From contig UREH01000035.1 in NCBI GenBank assembly GCA_900546835.1, positions 1-16,331 of the forward strand: a stretch of DNA of 16,331 nucleotides, read 5' to 3'. Positions within the stretch are counted from its first letter, which is position 1. Every line of letters begins with the position of its first letter. The position numbers and the translations under genes are program-made. This document shows, piece by piece, positions 7,689-15,653 of the stretch. Origin of the DNA: an uncultured Porphyromonadaceae bacterium. Its GTDB lineage: Bacteria; Bacteroidota; Bacteroidia; Bacteroidales; Muribaculaceae. Below the pieces are notes generated by a model that ran no database searches, was not told the origin of the DNA, and saw nothing but the letters and a program-made list of their open reading frames with translations.

Positions 7689-10082
7689 TTAAAGAGGTGC
7701 CTTTTCATCGGTTACAGCGATGCGTATCACATCAAGAACCGTATGTACATAATGAAACTGCAATCCTTCGACATACCGCGAGTTGATGTCTTCAATATCC
7801 CTTCGGTTTTCCTCCGAAAGAATGATTTCATGAATCCCCGCACGCTTTGCAGCAAGAATTTTTTCCTTGATGCCACCTACCGGAAGCACCTTTCCGCGGA
7901 GCGTAATCTCGCCGGTCATGGCAAGCCGGTTGCGCACCTTCATTCCTGTGAGAGCGGAAACTATAGCTGTTGCCATGGTGATCCCGGCGGATGGGCCATC
8001 CTTGGGAATTGCCCCTTCGGGCACATGGATGTGGATGTTGTTTGATTCAAGGGTTTCGCTTGAAATGCCGAGCTGTGCGGCATGCGACTTAACATACTGC
8101 AGAGCAATCATGGCAGATTCCTTCATCACGTCGCCAAGATTACCGGTAAGAGTGAGCTTTTCCCCTTTGCCTTTTGACAAGGATGCCTCAACGAATAATA
8201 TTTCACCTCCGACGGCCGTCCATGCCAGACCCGTCACCACTCCGGCAAATGAATTTCCCTCATACCGGTCGGACCGATGCACGGGCAGGCCCAGAAATTC
8301 CTTCAAATCCTCCTTATGAATGGTTTCCGGCACGTCGCGATGCTGCATTTTTCGGAGAATAACCTTGCGGATTATGGATGCAAGCTGTTTCTCAAGCTGG
8401 CGGACACCACTTTCAGCCGTATAATCCTCGATAATGCCACTCAGCGCATCGTCGCCAAGAGCAAAATCTTCCGGTGCCTTTAATCTTTTGGAAATGCGCG
8501 GAAGCAGATGGCGACGGGCAATCTCCATTTTTTCCTGTGAGAGATAGCCTGAAAGCTCAATTACCTCCATACGGTCGATCAGTGGCTGGGAAATAGTAGC
8601 CAGACTATTGGCCGTCGCGATGAACAGAACATCGCTCAGATCGAAATCGAGATCAATATAGTTGTCATGGAAATGGCAGTTCTGCTCCGGATCAAGCACT
8701 TCGAGGAGGGCTGCCGAAGGGTCGCCTTTGAAGTCGGCTCCGATTTTATCGATTTCGTCGAGCAGAATAACCGGATTTTTTGATTTAGCCCTACGCATCG
8801 CACTTATTATACGGCCGGGCATCGCACCGACGTATGTGCGACGATGACCGCGGATTTCCGCTTCATCGTGAAGTCCGCCGAGGGCCACTCGCTGATAGTT
8901 GCGCCCGAGTGCCGCGGCAATAGAGACGCCAAGAGATGTTTTTCCCACACCGGGAGCGCCGACAAGGCATATAATCGGTGCTTTCCCGTCGGGATTATTT
9001 ATCATTACGGCCATCTGCTCAAGAATGCGGTCCTTGACTTTTTCAAGTCCGTAATGATCGGCATTCAGCTGACTTTCTGCTTTATCGAAGTCGGAGTTTA
9101 ACTCGGTCGTGTTCTTCCAGGGTAGGTCAAGCACTGTTTCGATATAGGTGAGCAGAGTGGTATAGTCGGGCGTCTGAGGATTGGTTTTCGCAAGTCGTTC
9201 GATTTCTTTTCCTACAGAAGATGCAACTTCCTTGGGAAGGTCGCACTCGGTAAATTTTTTCCGGATTTCATCTATTTCGCTGTCTTCATCGCCGTAAAGT
9301 TCCTCCCTGATGGCATTCATCTGCTGCATCAGAAATGCATTTTTGTTCTGCTCCTGAAGACCCATACGGGCGCGCTCCTTTATTTTGTTTGCGACTTCGA
9401 CCTGCTCGGCCAGGCTCAAAAGCATGGAATATAGAAGGAAGGCGCGCCTGCTTATCAGGTTGGTGGCCAACATCTTCATCTTTTGCGCCGGATCGAAACG
9501 CAGATTCGTTGCAGTCGTATTGATAAACTCAGCGCTGTTCTCGATATTGCTTACAGAGAAAAGCATACCCTCATTTCCGTCCGCGCGGCTCAGTTTTTCC
9601 GTCAGCTCACGCAGATTCTTCATAAGGACATTGAATTCCGCCCTTTTCGAAGCCATACGATCGGATACAATTCTTACGTTTGCATGTAGAGCATCAGGAA
9701 TTATCTGTTTTCCTCCTTTGCCGAGAATCCTGAATTTTTCGCGGCCGCGCACAATTGCGGTCTGCTCGCCATCAGGCAAATCTATAATCTGAAGAACATC
9801 AGCGATTACTCCGTAATCAAACAAATCCTTGAGCGATGTATTCCCTTCTCCCGAGGCATCAATCTGACATACTATGCCGATAGGGATTTTGCGTTCGTTT
9901 GCCTCTTTCGCTATCTGACGTGAGGCCGGTCGCATCAATGCAATCGGAATAGTGACACCGGGAAACAGAACAAGATTTCTCGTCGCCATCAAAGGCAGCG
10001 ACGTCAGGTCCGGGTCGGGTTCAAGGTCGGAAGTGTCGATATTGACCCTTCCGAAGGATAGTATATGGCAATTGTCGTCCAT
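7689..10082 (-). CDS. lon: ATP-dependent protease Lon
   Basis: A 797-residue Lon protease, a cytoplasmic hexamer that degrades misfolded and short-lived regulatory proteins. The substrate-binding N-domain (about residues 25-230, beginning [15 protein letters not shown]) is followed by a helical linker and the AAA+ module: Walker A GAPGVGKT at 375-382 and Walker B ILLDEID with Asp442-Glu443. The protease domain carries the Ser-Lys dyad, Ser698 in PKDGPSAG and Lys739 in GGIKEK. The length is normal and all catalytic residues are present. It is the first gene of the minus-strand block, transcribed divergently from purT, with a palindrome in its leader that could be a control site. Confidence 0.97.
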   Translation of the reverse strand: MDDNCHILSFGRVNIDTSDLEPDPDLTSLPLMATRNLVLFPGVTIPIALMRPASRQIAKEANERKIPIGIVCQIDASGEGNTSLKDLFDYGVIADVLQIIDLPDGEQTAIVRGREKFRILGKGGKQIIPDALHANVRIVSDRMASKRAEFNVLMKNLRELTEKLSRADGNEGMLFSVSNIENSAEFINTTATNLRFDPAQKMKMLATNLISRRAFLLYSMLLSLAEQVEVANKIKERARMGLQEQNKNAFLMQQMNAIREELYGDEDSEIDEIRKKFTECDLPKEVASSVGKEIERLAKTNPQTPDYTTLLTYIETVLDLPWKNTTELNSDFDKAESQLNADHYGLEKVKDRILEQMAVMINNPDGKAPIICLVGAPGVGKTSLGVSIAAALGRNYQRVALGGLHDEAEIRGHRRTYVGAMPGRIISAMRRAKSKNPVILLDEIDKIGADFKGDPSAALLEVLDPEQNCHFHDNYIDLDFDLSDVLFIATANSLATISQPLIDRMEVIELSGYLSQEKMEIARRHLLPRISKRLKAPEDFALGDDALSGIIEDYTAESGVRQLEKQLASIIRKVILRKMQHRDVPETIHKEDLKEFLGLPVHRSDRYEGNSFAGVVTGLAWTAVGGEILFVEASLSKGKGEKLTLTGNLGDVMKESAMIALQYVKSHAAQLGISSETLESNNIHIHVPEGAIPKDGPSAGITMATAIVSALTGMKVRNRLAMTGEITLRGKVLPVGGIKEKILAAKRAGIHEIILSEENRRDIEDINSRYVEGLQFHYVHTVLDVIRIAVTDEKAPL

Positions 10083-10124
10083 CTTGATATGATTTTTTCC
10101 GGCACATTATCCCGTACATCCCCT

Positions 10125-10141
10125 TTCTCACGTCGTGAAAA
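10125..10141. repeat. 17-bp palindrome in the lon leader
   Basis: TTCTCACGTCGTGAAAA has two 8-nt arms around a central T, with 7 of 8 positions symmetrical. It lies between the predicted lon start of transcription (about 10174) and the lon ATG. It is nested inside a second inverted pair, CCGGCA at 10099-10104 and TGCCGG at 10148-10153. It may be a repressor operator or an RNA hairpin with loop GTC. Function is unknown. Confidence 0.4.
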
Positions 10142-10180
10142 CGCTTCTGCCGGCTTGAATATACTGAAAATTATCGGAGT

Positions 10181-10189
10181 GCAAAGTTA
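10181..10189 (-). promoter_or_regulatory. Bacteroidetes-type -7 box for lon
   Basis: On the minus strand this reads TAACTTTGC, an exact TAnnTTTG match, 98 bp ahead of the lon ATG. It leaves a leader of about 90 nt containing a palindrome. No heat-shock element such as CIRCE is seen, and no clear -33 box. Confidence 0.55.
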
Positions 10190-10246
10190 CGTAAATTTTG
10201 CGGGAATTTATGTGTGAAGTAGTATGTGTTACCGGATTTTTTTGTG

Positions 10247-10255
10247 TACCTTTGC
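10247..10255 (+). promoter_or_regulatory. Bacteroidetes-type -7 box for purT
   Basis: TACCTTTGC matches TAnnTTTG and lies 76 bp ahead of the purT ATG at 10332. It is 57 bp from the oppositely oriented lon box, so the two promoters share a compact regulatory region. Transcription should begin near 10262, which rules out any start codon upstream of that point for purT. Confidence 0.6.
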
Positions 10256-10331
10256 AGTGTCGGGGATCGGTAGACTCCGTAGCTTATTTATCAGCAATCC
10301 ATCACTTCACTCATTCACATCCACCCTATCA

Positions 10332-11516
10332 ATGGCAAAAATCGGATCGGTATTCACACCTTCCTCCCGAAAGGCACTTCTTCTGGGAAGTGGCGAACTT
10401 GGCAAAGAAGTCGCTATCGAGCTTCAACGTATGGGCGTTGAGGTTATTGCATGCGACCGTTATCCCAACGCGCCTGCAATGCAGGTAGCACACCGCAACC
10501 ATGTTTTCAGCATGCTCGACGCAGACGCTCTGTCGGCTACCATCAGAGAAGAGCAGCCTCACCATATCATTCCCGAAGTCGAAGCAATCGCTACCCCCAC
10601 ACTTGTAGCGCTTGAGCAGGAAGGTTATAATGTCACACCGACCGCACGTGCCGCATGGCTCACCATGAACCGTGAAGGGATTCGCCGGCTTGCCGCCGAG
10701 GAACTCGGCTTGCCGACGTCGCCCTATCGTTTCGCCTCTACAAAGGATGAGTATCTGAAAGCGGTGGAAGAAATCGGCATTCCTTGTGTTGTAAAACCTG
10801 TAATGAGTTCTTCCGGACACGGCCAAAGCACGGTCAAATCGGCCGATGATGTAGAATCGGCCTGGGAGGAAGCTCAAAGCGGAGGACGCGCCGGTGCCGG
10901 CCGTGTGATTGTGGAAGGTTTTGTGGATTTCGACTACGAGATTACCCTCCTGACGGTTCGGTCTATATCGGGAACCCAATTCTGCGAACCAATCGGTCAT
11001 ATCCAGGTAAATGGAGACTATCGCCAATCATGGCAACCCCAGCGCATGCATCTTAAGGCGTTGCGCCAGGCGCAGGATATCGCCAAGAAAATCACCGATG
11101 CTCTTGGCGGATATGGAATTTTCGGCGTTGAACTTTTCGTTAAAGACGATCATGTGATTTTCTCTGAAGCCTCTCCGCGCCCTCACGATACAGGAATGGT
11201 TACAATGATTTCGCAGGAGCTTAGCGAATTTGGACTGCATGCCCGCGCTCTTCTCGGGCTGCCGGTACCCGAAATACGCTTCCTCGGCCCCTCGGCATCG
11301 CGTGCGGTAGTGGTGGAAGGCGATTCGGCTGAAGTTGAGTTTGACAATCTTGAGGCAGTGCTCCGCGAACCTGGCGTGCAGATGCGTATATTTGGCAAGC
11401 CTGAGGTAAAAGGACATCGACGTATGGCGGTAATACTTGCAACCGACGAGACCGTGGCTGCTGCCCGGGCGAAAGCCGAACGTGCATATAATGCACTTAA
11501 AATCACTATGCACTAA
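10332..11516 (+). CDS. purT: Formate-dependent phosphoribosylglycinamide formyltransferase
   Basis: A 394-residue ATP-grasp enzyme that formylates GAR with formate and ATP, the folate-independent version of the third step of purine synthesis. Diagnostic segments are [13 protein letters not shown] at the N-terminus, [36 protein letters not shown], the stretch [27 protein letters not shown] and IFGKPEVKG near the end. The frame stays open upstream to an ATG at 10224, but I use the ATG at 10332: it gives the normal family length, and the promoter box lies between the two candidates. In the loop that closes over ATP, position 163 is His where, from memory, E. coli PurT has Lys (SGKGQ). Its presence implies a formate supply in this organism. 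Confidence 0.96.
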   Translation: MAKIGSVFTPSSRKALLLGSGELGKEVAIELQRMGVEVIACDRYPNAPAMQVAHRNHVFSMLDADALSATIREEQPHHIIPEVEAIATPTLVALEQEGYNVTPTARAAWLTMNREGIRRLAAEELGLPTSPYRFASTKDEYLKAVEEIGIPCVVKPVMSSSGHGQSTVKSADDVESAWEEAQSGGRAGAGRVIVEGFVDFDYEITLLTVRSISGTQFCEPIGHIQVNGDYRQSWQPQRMHLKALRQAQDIAKKITDALGGYGIFGVELFVKDDHVIFSEASPRPHDTGMVTMISQELSEFGLHARALLGLPVPEIRFLGPSASRAVVVEGDSAEVEFDNLEAVLREPGVQMRIFGKPEVKGHRRMAVILATDETVAAARAKAERAYNALKITMH

Positions 11517-11558
11517 GCATTTGAAGCATCTTTCACATATTGTTTAGATAACATTTGA

Positions 11559-11587
11559 GTGCCCCTCGCGCAATGCGCCGGGGGCAC
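11559..11587 (+). promoter_or_regulatory. GC-rich hairpin in the dnaB leader
   Basis: GTGCCCC (11559-11565) pairs with GGGGCAC (11581-11587). Inside it, a T-G wobble and one C-C mismatch lead to a GCGC/GCGC stem closed by an AAT loop. It ends 12 nt before the dnaB ATG at 11600 and is followed by six A residues, not a T run, so it is not a standard forward terminator. Another in-frame ATG (11573-11575) lies in its tip. It may control dnaB translation or protect the purT mRNA 3' end. Confidence 0.5.
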
Positions 11588-11599
11588 AAAAAATCTCCC

Positions 11600-13168
11600 A
11601 TGGACAACAACGACCGGCAAAACAATACACGTCGACAAGCCCCGTTCACTCCCAGGCAACCCAAATCGGATTCAATGTACGATTCCGGCGGCAGGCTTGC
11701 TCCACGCGACATAGAAGTCGAGGAAGCTGTGCTCGGAGCATTAATGCTTGAGCGCGACGCTTTCACTACCGTCTGCGATATTCTCAAACCAGAGAGTTTC
11801 TACGATCCTCGCCATCAGATGGTCTATTCAGCCATCCAGTCACTCGGGGCTCAACAGAAGCCCATCGACATGCTTACGGTGACTGAACAGTTGCGTGCCG
11901 ACGGAAATCTCGAGAAGGTAGGCGGCCCGGTGGTCATCTCGCAGCTGACGGCAAAAGTGGCATCCGGAGCCCATGTTGAATTCCACGCCAGAATTGTCGC
12001 CCAGAAATATCTTGCGCGTGAACTGATTACTTTTGCGTCGGGCATCGAAGGAAAGGCTTATGACGAAAGTAATGACGTGGACGACCTTCTTCAGGAGGCC
12101 GAGGGTCGTCTCTTCGAGATTTCGCAACGAAATGTCAAGAAGGATGTAACGCAGATAGACCCGGTTGTACGCCAGGCCATCGAACAGATTCAGGTTGCGG
12201 CCAACCGCGACAGCGGACTTTCTGGACTTGAAACTCAATTCCATGAACTTGACGCTCTCACGTCGGGTTGGCAGAATTCGGATCTTATCATTATTGCGGC
12301 CCGACCTGCAATGGGCAAGACCGCCTTTGTGCTGTCCATGGCAAAGAATATGGCAGTCAATGTCAATATCCCGGTAGCCATTTTCTCGCTTGAGATGAGT
12401 AATCTCCAGCTTGTAAACCGATTGATTAGTAATGTCTGCGAGCTCGAAGGCGAAAAGATTAAAAGTGGCCGCCTTACCGACGCCGATTGGGACAAACTGA
12501 TGAGCAGTGTACAGCAGCTTTATTCTGCTCCTCTATATATCGATGATACCCCTTCCCTTTCGATTCTCGACTTGCGCACGAAGGCTCGTCGCCTTGTAAG
12601 AGAACATCAGGTGAAAATCATCATCATCGACTATCTTCAGCTTATGAATGCCTCAGGCATGAAGTTCGGCTCGCGAGAGCAGGAGGTGAGCATGATTTCC
12701 CGTTCACTCAAGCAGTTGGCCAAGGAATTAAACATTCCGATAATTGCCCTGAGTCAGCTGAACCGTTCGGTCGAAAACCGCGGTACCGACGGACAAAGTA
12801 AACGCCCGCAGCTCAGCGACCTTCGTGAATCCGGCGCCATCGAGCAGGATGCGGATATCGTATGCTTTATCCATCGTCCGGAGTATTATCTTCACAGTTC
12901 GCACGATGCAGAAGGTAACGACATCCGTGGTCTTGCCGAATTCATTGTGGCAAAACACCGCAGCGGTAAGGTCGACGATGTGAAAATGCGCTTTGTAAGT
13001 CGTTTCGCTCGTTTCCAGAATTGGGATGAAAACGATCTGGTAACCCGTCATGTAGTAGGTTCGAAACTAAATGACGGAAACGGCTCTGAATCCGATCCGC
13101 TTGGCGCACCCGCATTTTCCGGCGGTTCCGCCAATATAGCCGGTAACGGCGAGGATGTACCGTTTTAA
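11600..13168 (+). CDS. dnaB: Replicative DNA helicase DnaB
   Basis: A 522-residue hexameric helicase that unwinds DNA at the replication fork and binds primase. After a disordered polar N-terminus (about 40 residues, rich in Asn, Gln and Arg) comes the helical N-terminal domain (EVEEAVLGALMLERDAF), a linker, and the RecA-like motor with Walker A ARPAMGKT at 234-241, Walker B IIIIDYLQL with Asp344, and the DnaB signatures SLEMS and SQLNRSVENR. No intein is present. I chose ATG 11600; ATG 11573 or TTG 11555 would add 9 or 15 residues encoded within a hairpin. The protein ends GNGEDVPF, which resembles the acidic C-terminal tip of SSB. dnaG follows after 40 bp. Confidence 0.96.
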   Translation: MDNNDRQNNTRRQAPFTPRQPKSDSMYDSGGRLAPRDIEVEEAVLGALMLERDAFTTVCDILKPESFYDPRHQMVYSAIQSLGAQQKPIDMLTVTEQLRADGNLEKVGGPVVISQLTAKVASGAHVEFHARIVAQKYLARELITFASGIEGKAYDESNDVDDLLQEAEGRLFEISQRNVKKDVTQIDPVVRQAIEQIQVAANRDSGLSGLETQFHELDALTSGWQNSDLIIIAARPAMGKTAFVLSMAKNMAVNVNIPVAIFSLEMSNLQLVNRLISNVCELEGEKIKSGRLTDADWDKLMSSVQQLYSAPLYIDDTPSLSILDLRTKARRLVREHQVKIIIIDYLQLMNASGMKFGSREQEVSMISRSLKQLAKELNIPIIALSQLNRSVENRGTDGQSKRPQLSDLRESGAIEQDADIVCFIHRPEYYLHSSHDAEGNDIRGLAEFIVAKHRSGKVDDVKMRFVSRFARFQNWDENDLVTRHVVGSKLNDGNGSESDPLGAPAFSGGSANIAGNGEDVPF

Positions 13169-13208
13169 CAGTATAAATACGTAAACAGCACAATACATAA
13201 TAATATAT

Positions 13209-15449
13209 ATGGCCCGTACCACAATCGACCGGGAAACAGTTCAGCGCATAATCGACACAGCCAATATTGTTGAGGTTGTGAGCGATTTCGTTCATCTGCG
13301 GCGACGTGGTGCGAATTATGTCGGACTCTGTCCGTTCCACAGCGAACGCACGCCATCCTTTTCGGTTTCCCCGTCAAAAGGTCTTTGCAAATGCTTCAGC
13401 TGCGGCAAAGGCGGTAGCGTAATCGGCTTCCTGATGGAGCATGAACAGCTCACCTATGTGGAGGCACTTCGATGGCTTGCAAAAAAATATCACATCGAAA
13501 TCGAGGAACACGAGTTGACTGACGACGAACGTCGGGAGATGAACGACCGTCAGGCTATGATGGCCGTCAATGATTTCGCATTGGCTCATTTCGAAAAGAA
13601 CCTTGCCGATACAGCCGACGGACGCGACATAGGACTCTCCTATTTTCGTGGCCGAGGCATCAACGACTGGGCTATCAAACGTTTTCATCTCGGATATTCG
13701 CTTGACCGACGCGATGATCTATTCCGTGCGGCTCTCGATGCCGGACATAAAGAGAAATATCTCGTTGACACCGGGCTATGCATCCATACTGATAAAGGTT
13801 CTTATTATGACCGCTTCAAGGCCCGCGTTATGTTTCCGGTCTTCACCATCTCCGGAAAAGTCGTGGCATTCGGCGGAAGAACCTTGCGCAAGGATAAGGA
13901 AGTGGCGAAATACGTTAATTCGCCGGAATCAACAATCTACAGCAAAAGCCGCGAACTATATGGGCTTTATCAGGCCAAGCAGGCTATAGTAAAGAAGGAC
14001 CGCTGTATCCTTGTAGAAGGATACATGGATGTTATTTCCATGCATCAGCGAGGTGTGGAAAATGTTGTAGCTTCTTCCGGAACGTCGCTCACTCAGGGCC
14101 AGATACGACTGATTCACCGCTTTACAGAGAATGTCACCGTAATCTACGATTCGGATGCTGCCGGTATAAAGGCTTCGCTGCGCGGCATCGATCTGCTTCT
14201 TGCCGAAGGCCTAAACATCAAGGTACTTCTTCTGCCTGACGGCGACGATCCCGATTCTTTCGCCCAGTCGCACACTGCCGAGGAAGTCGAAAAATATATA
14301 TCCGAAAATGAGGTGGATTTCATCAAATTCAAGATGAATATCCTGCTTGCCGACTGCTCCGACGATCCTATCAAACGGTCGAAGGTTCTTGCCAGCATTC
14401 TCAAATCCATTGCCAACATTCCCGATGAAATAACCCGATCCATCTATATCAAGGAATGCGCCATACGCTTTGAAATAGAAGAGGCAGTGATGCTCCGCCA
14501 TGTGAACGTGGAAATCGCCTCCATGAAGGAGAGCAATGCACGTCAGGTAAGACGCGACTCTGCCATAAAGAGCATCGATAATCCACCCGTACCACCTGAA
14601 AGCGCACAGGAATCTGAGAATGTAGAAACCGGCTCTCGCGACAATACCGAAAACCCCGGTGTTCGACAAGCAGTGAGCTCTCCCGAGGATTTACCCCATG
14701 CAACGACACTTGCCCCCCAGGAACGGACTCTTCTGCAGATTGTGCTCCGATACGGCCTTCTGCCTCTTGGAAATGATTTTTCCACCGACGGCAAGCCAAT
14801 CAGCGTGATAGATTTTATTAAGGAAGACCTTGAAATAGATGATGTGCGTTTCGCCTCAGCAATTTTCCGGCGCATTTTTGAAGAGGCTTTTCGACTGAGA
14901 AACGAGTCGTGGCCAGACGATTATGCGACTGCCCAGGAGAAGGCTCTCCTTAAATATAATCAGAGTCTCGATGAAGGGCGCGAACAGATTAAACGCGACG
15001 CTTCCACCACCGAGGAGATAAACAGGCTGGAATCTGGCCTGGCGATGAGATGCAAGGAGCAGTATGATGCCGATCTGATGGATTTCAGTCTCAATTATTT
15101 TACTCGACATCTTTCCTCGCATCCCGACGACGCCGTGAGGGCAAACGCCTCTAATCTGGTGATTGAAAAACACATATTGAGCAAAATTTATACCAAAGGT
15201 ACAAAAATCGTCACTGATGCCGAACGGCTTGACGACCTTGTGCCGAGAGCTCTGTGTGCACTGAAATACGACAATTTCCGGTGCAAAGCAGAAGACTGTA
15301 GAATAAGAATAGCAGAATTACAGAAACAACCAGACTACGACATTGAGGAAGTTTTGCGGCTGATGGCGCGTCAAAAGGAACTACAGGAATTCTGCAGCCA
15401 TCTTGCCTCGCATATAGGAGAGCGTGTGTACGAACCTCTTCGCCAGTAG
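13209..15449 (+). CDS. dnaG: DNA primase DnaG
   Basis: A 746-residue primase that makes RNA primers for lagging-strand synthesis and initiation. The N-terminal CHC2 zinc ribbon has ligands Cys41, His44, Cys62 and Cys65. The central polymerase domain contains YVNSPES and a TOPRIM fold with Glu270 in LVEGYMDV and Asp314-Ser-Asp316 in VIYDSDAAG. A polar low-complexity linker (about residues 455-505, rich in Pro, Glu, Ser and Asn) leads to a helical C-terminal domain that should contact DnaB. It is clearly longer than E. coli DnaG (581 residues), mostly through the linker and C-terminal part. The ATG at 13209 lies in an A/T-rich stretch without Shine-Dalgarno, 40 bp after dnaB. The pairing suggests coordinated expression of interacting proteins. 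Confidence 0.96.
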   Translation: MARTTIDRETVQRIIDTANIVEVVSDFVHLRRRGANYVGLCPFHSERTPSFSVSPSKGLCKCFSCGKGGSVIGFLMEHEQLTYVEALRWLAKKYHIEIEEHELTDDERREMNDRQAMMAVNDFALAHFEKNLADTADGRDIGLSYFRGRGINDWAIKRFHLGYSLDRRDDLFRAALDAGHKEKYLVDTGLCIHTDKGSYYDRFKARVMFPVFTISGKVVAFGGRTLRKDKEVAKYVNSPESTIYSKSRELYGLYQAKQAIVKKDRCILVEGYMDVISMHQRGVENVVASSGTSLTQGQIRLIHRFTENVTVIYDSDAAGIKASLRGIDLLLAEGLNIKVLLLPDGDDPDSFAQSHTAEEVEKYISENEVDFIKFKMNILLADCSDDPIKRSKVLASILKSIANIPDEITRSIYIKECAIRFEIEEAVMLRHVNVEIASMKESNARQVRRDSAIKSIDNPPVPPESAQESENVETGSRDNTENPGVRQAVSSPEDLPHATTLAPQERTLLQIVLRYGLLPLGNDFSTDGKPISVIDFIKEDLEIDDVRFASAIFRRIFEEAFRLRNESWPDDYATAQEKALLKYNQSLDEGREQIKRDASTTEEINRLESGLAMRCKEQYDADLMDFSLNYFTRHLSSHPDDAVRANASNLVIEKHILSKIYTKGTKIVTDAERLDDLVPRALCALKYDNFRCKAEDCRIRIAELQKQPDYDIEEVLRLMARQKELQEFCSHLASHIGERVYEPLRQ

Positions 15450-15533
15450 TACAATGGTGGCCGAAGGTACAAATTAAAACTCCAATTGACATATTTTTAC
15501 ATCTCCCGTTGGTATTTTCTATCCAAGGATTGT

Positions 15534-15541
15534 TATATTTG
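15534..15541 (+). promoter_or_regulatory. Bacteroidetes-type promoter for the terminal secreted-protein gene
   Basis: TATATTTG matches the -7 consensus TAnnTTTG, and a TTGG at 15509-15512 lies 21 bp upstream, an acceptable -33 element. Transcription should start near 15548, giving a leader of about 106 nt. Nothing else that I can name lies in the 204-bp gap after dnaG, and I see no clear dnaG terminator. Confidence 0.55.
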
Positions 15542-15637
15542 TAACATAAAGGTTTGAACACGTTAAACCTGTGCCCTTTCAGGCAGTCTTATATTCAGAC
15601 ATCATAGAATCAGAAGATATATTATAACAATATTCTC

Positions 15638-15643
15638 AGGAGG
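15638..15643 (+). promoter_or_regulatory. Strong Shine-Dalgarno sequence AGGAGG
   Basis: A perfect AGGAGG is placed 10 nt before the ATG at 15654. Bacteroidetes genes usually lack such sites, and I see no comparable one ahead of the other starts in this window. It supports the chosen start. Confidence 0.7.
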
Positions 15644-15653
15644 ACTCTTCAAC

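Noticed and set aside
10224..10331. An N-terminal extension of PurT by 36 residues from ATG 10224
   Set aside because: The predicted promoter lies inside it, the extension matches nothing in PurT, and the ATG at 10332 gives the normal family length.
10329..11027. A 232-codon minus-strand open frame opposite the start of purT
   Set aside because: It is a shadow of purT without recognisable motifs or its own promoter, and it overlaps the clear purT start.
11549..11557. TAACATTTG as a possible dnaB promoter
   Set aside because: It has three and not two bases between TA and TTTG, no -33 element at the right distance, and transcription would start inside the hairpin.
15486..15514. TTGACA resembling a sigma-70 -35 box after dnaG
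   Set aside because: The hexamer 17 bp downstream is TTGGTA, not a -10 box, and Bacteroidetes housekeeping promoters use TAnnTTTG, for which a better candidate lies at 15534.
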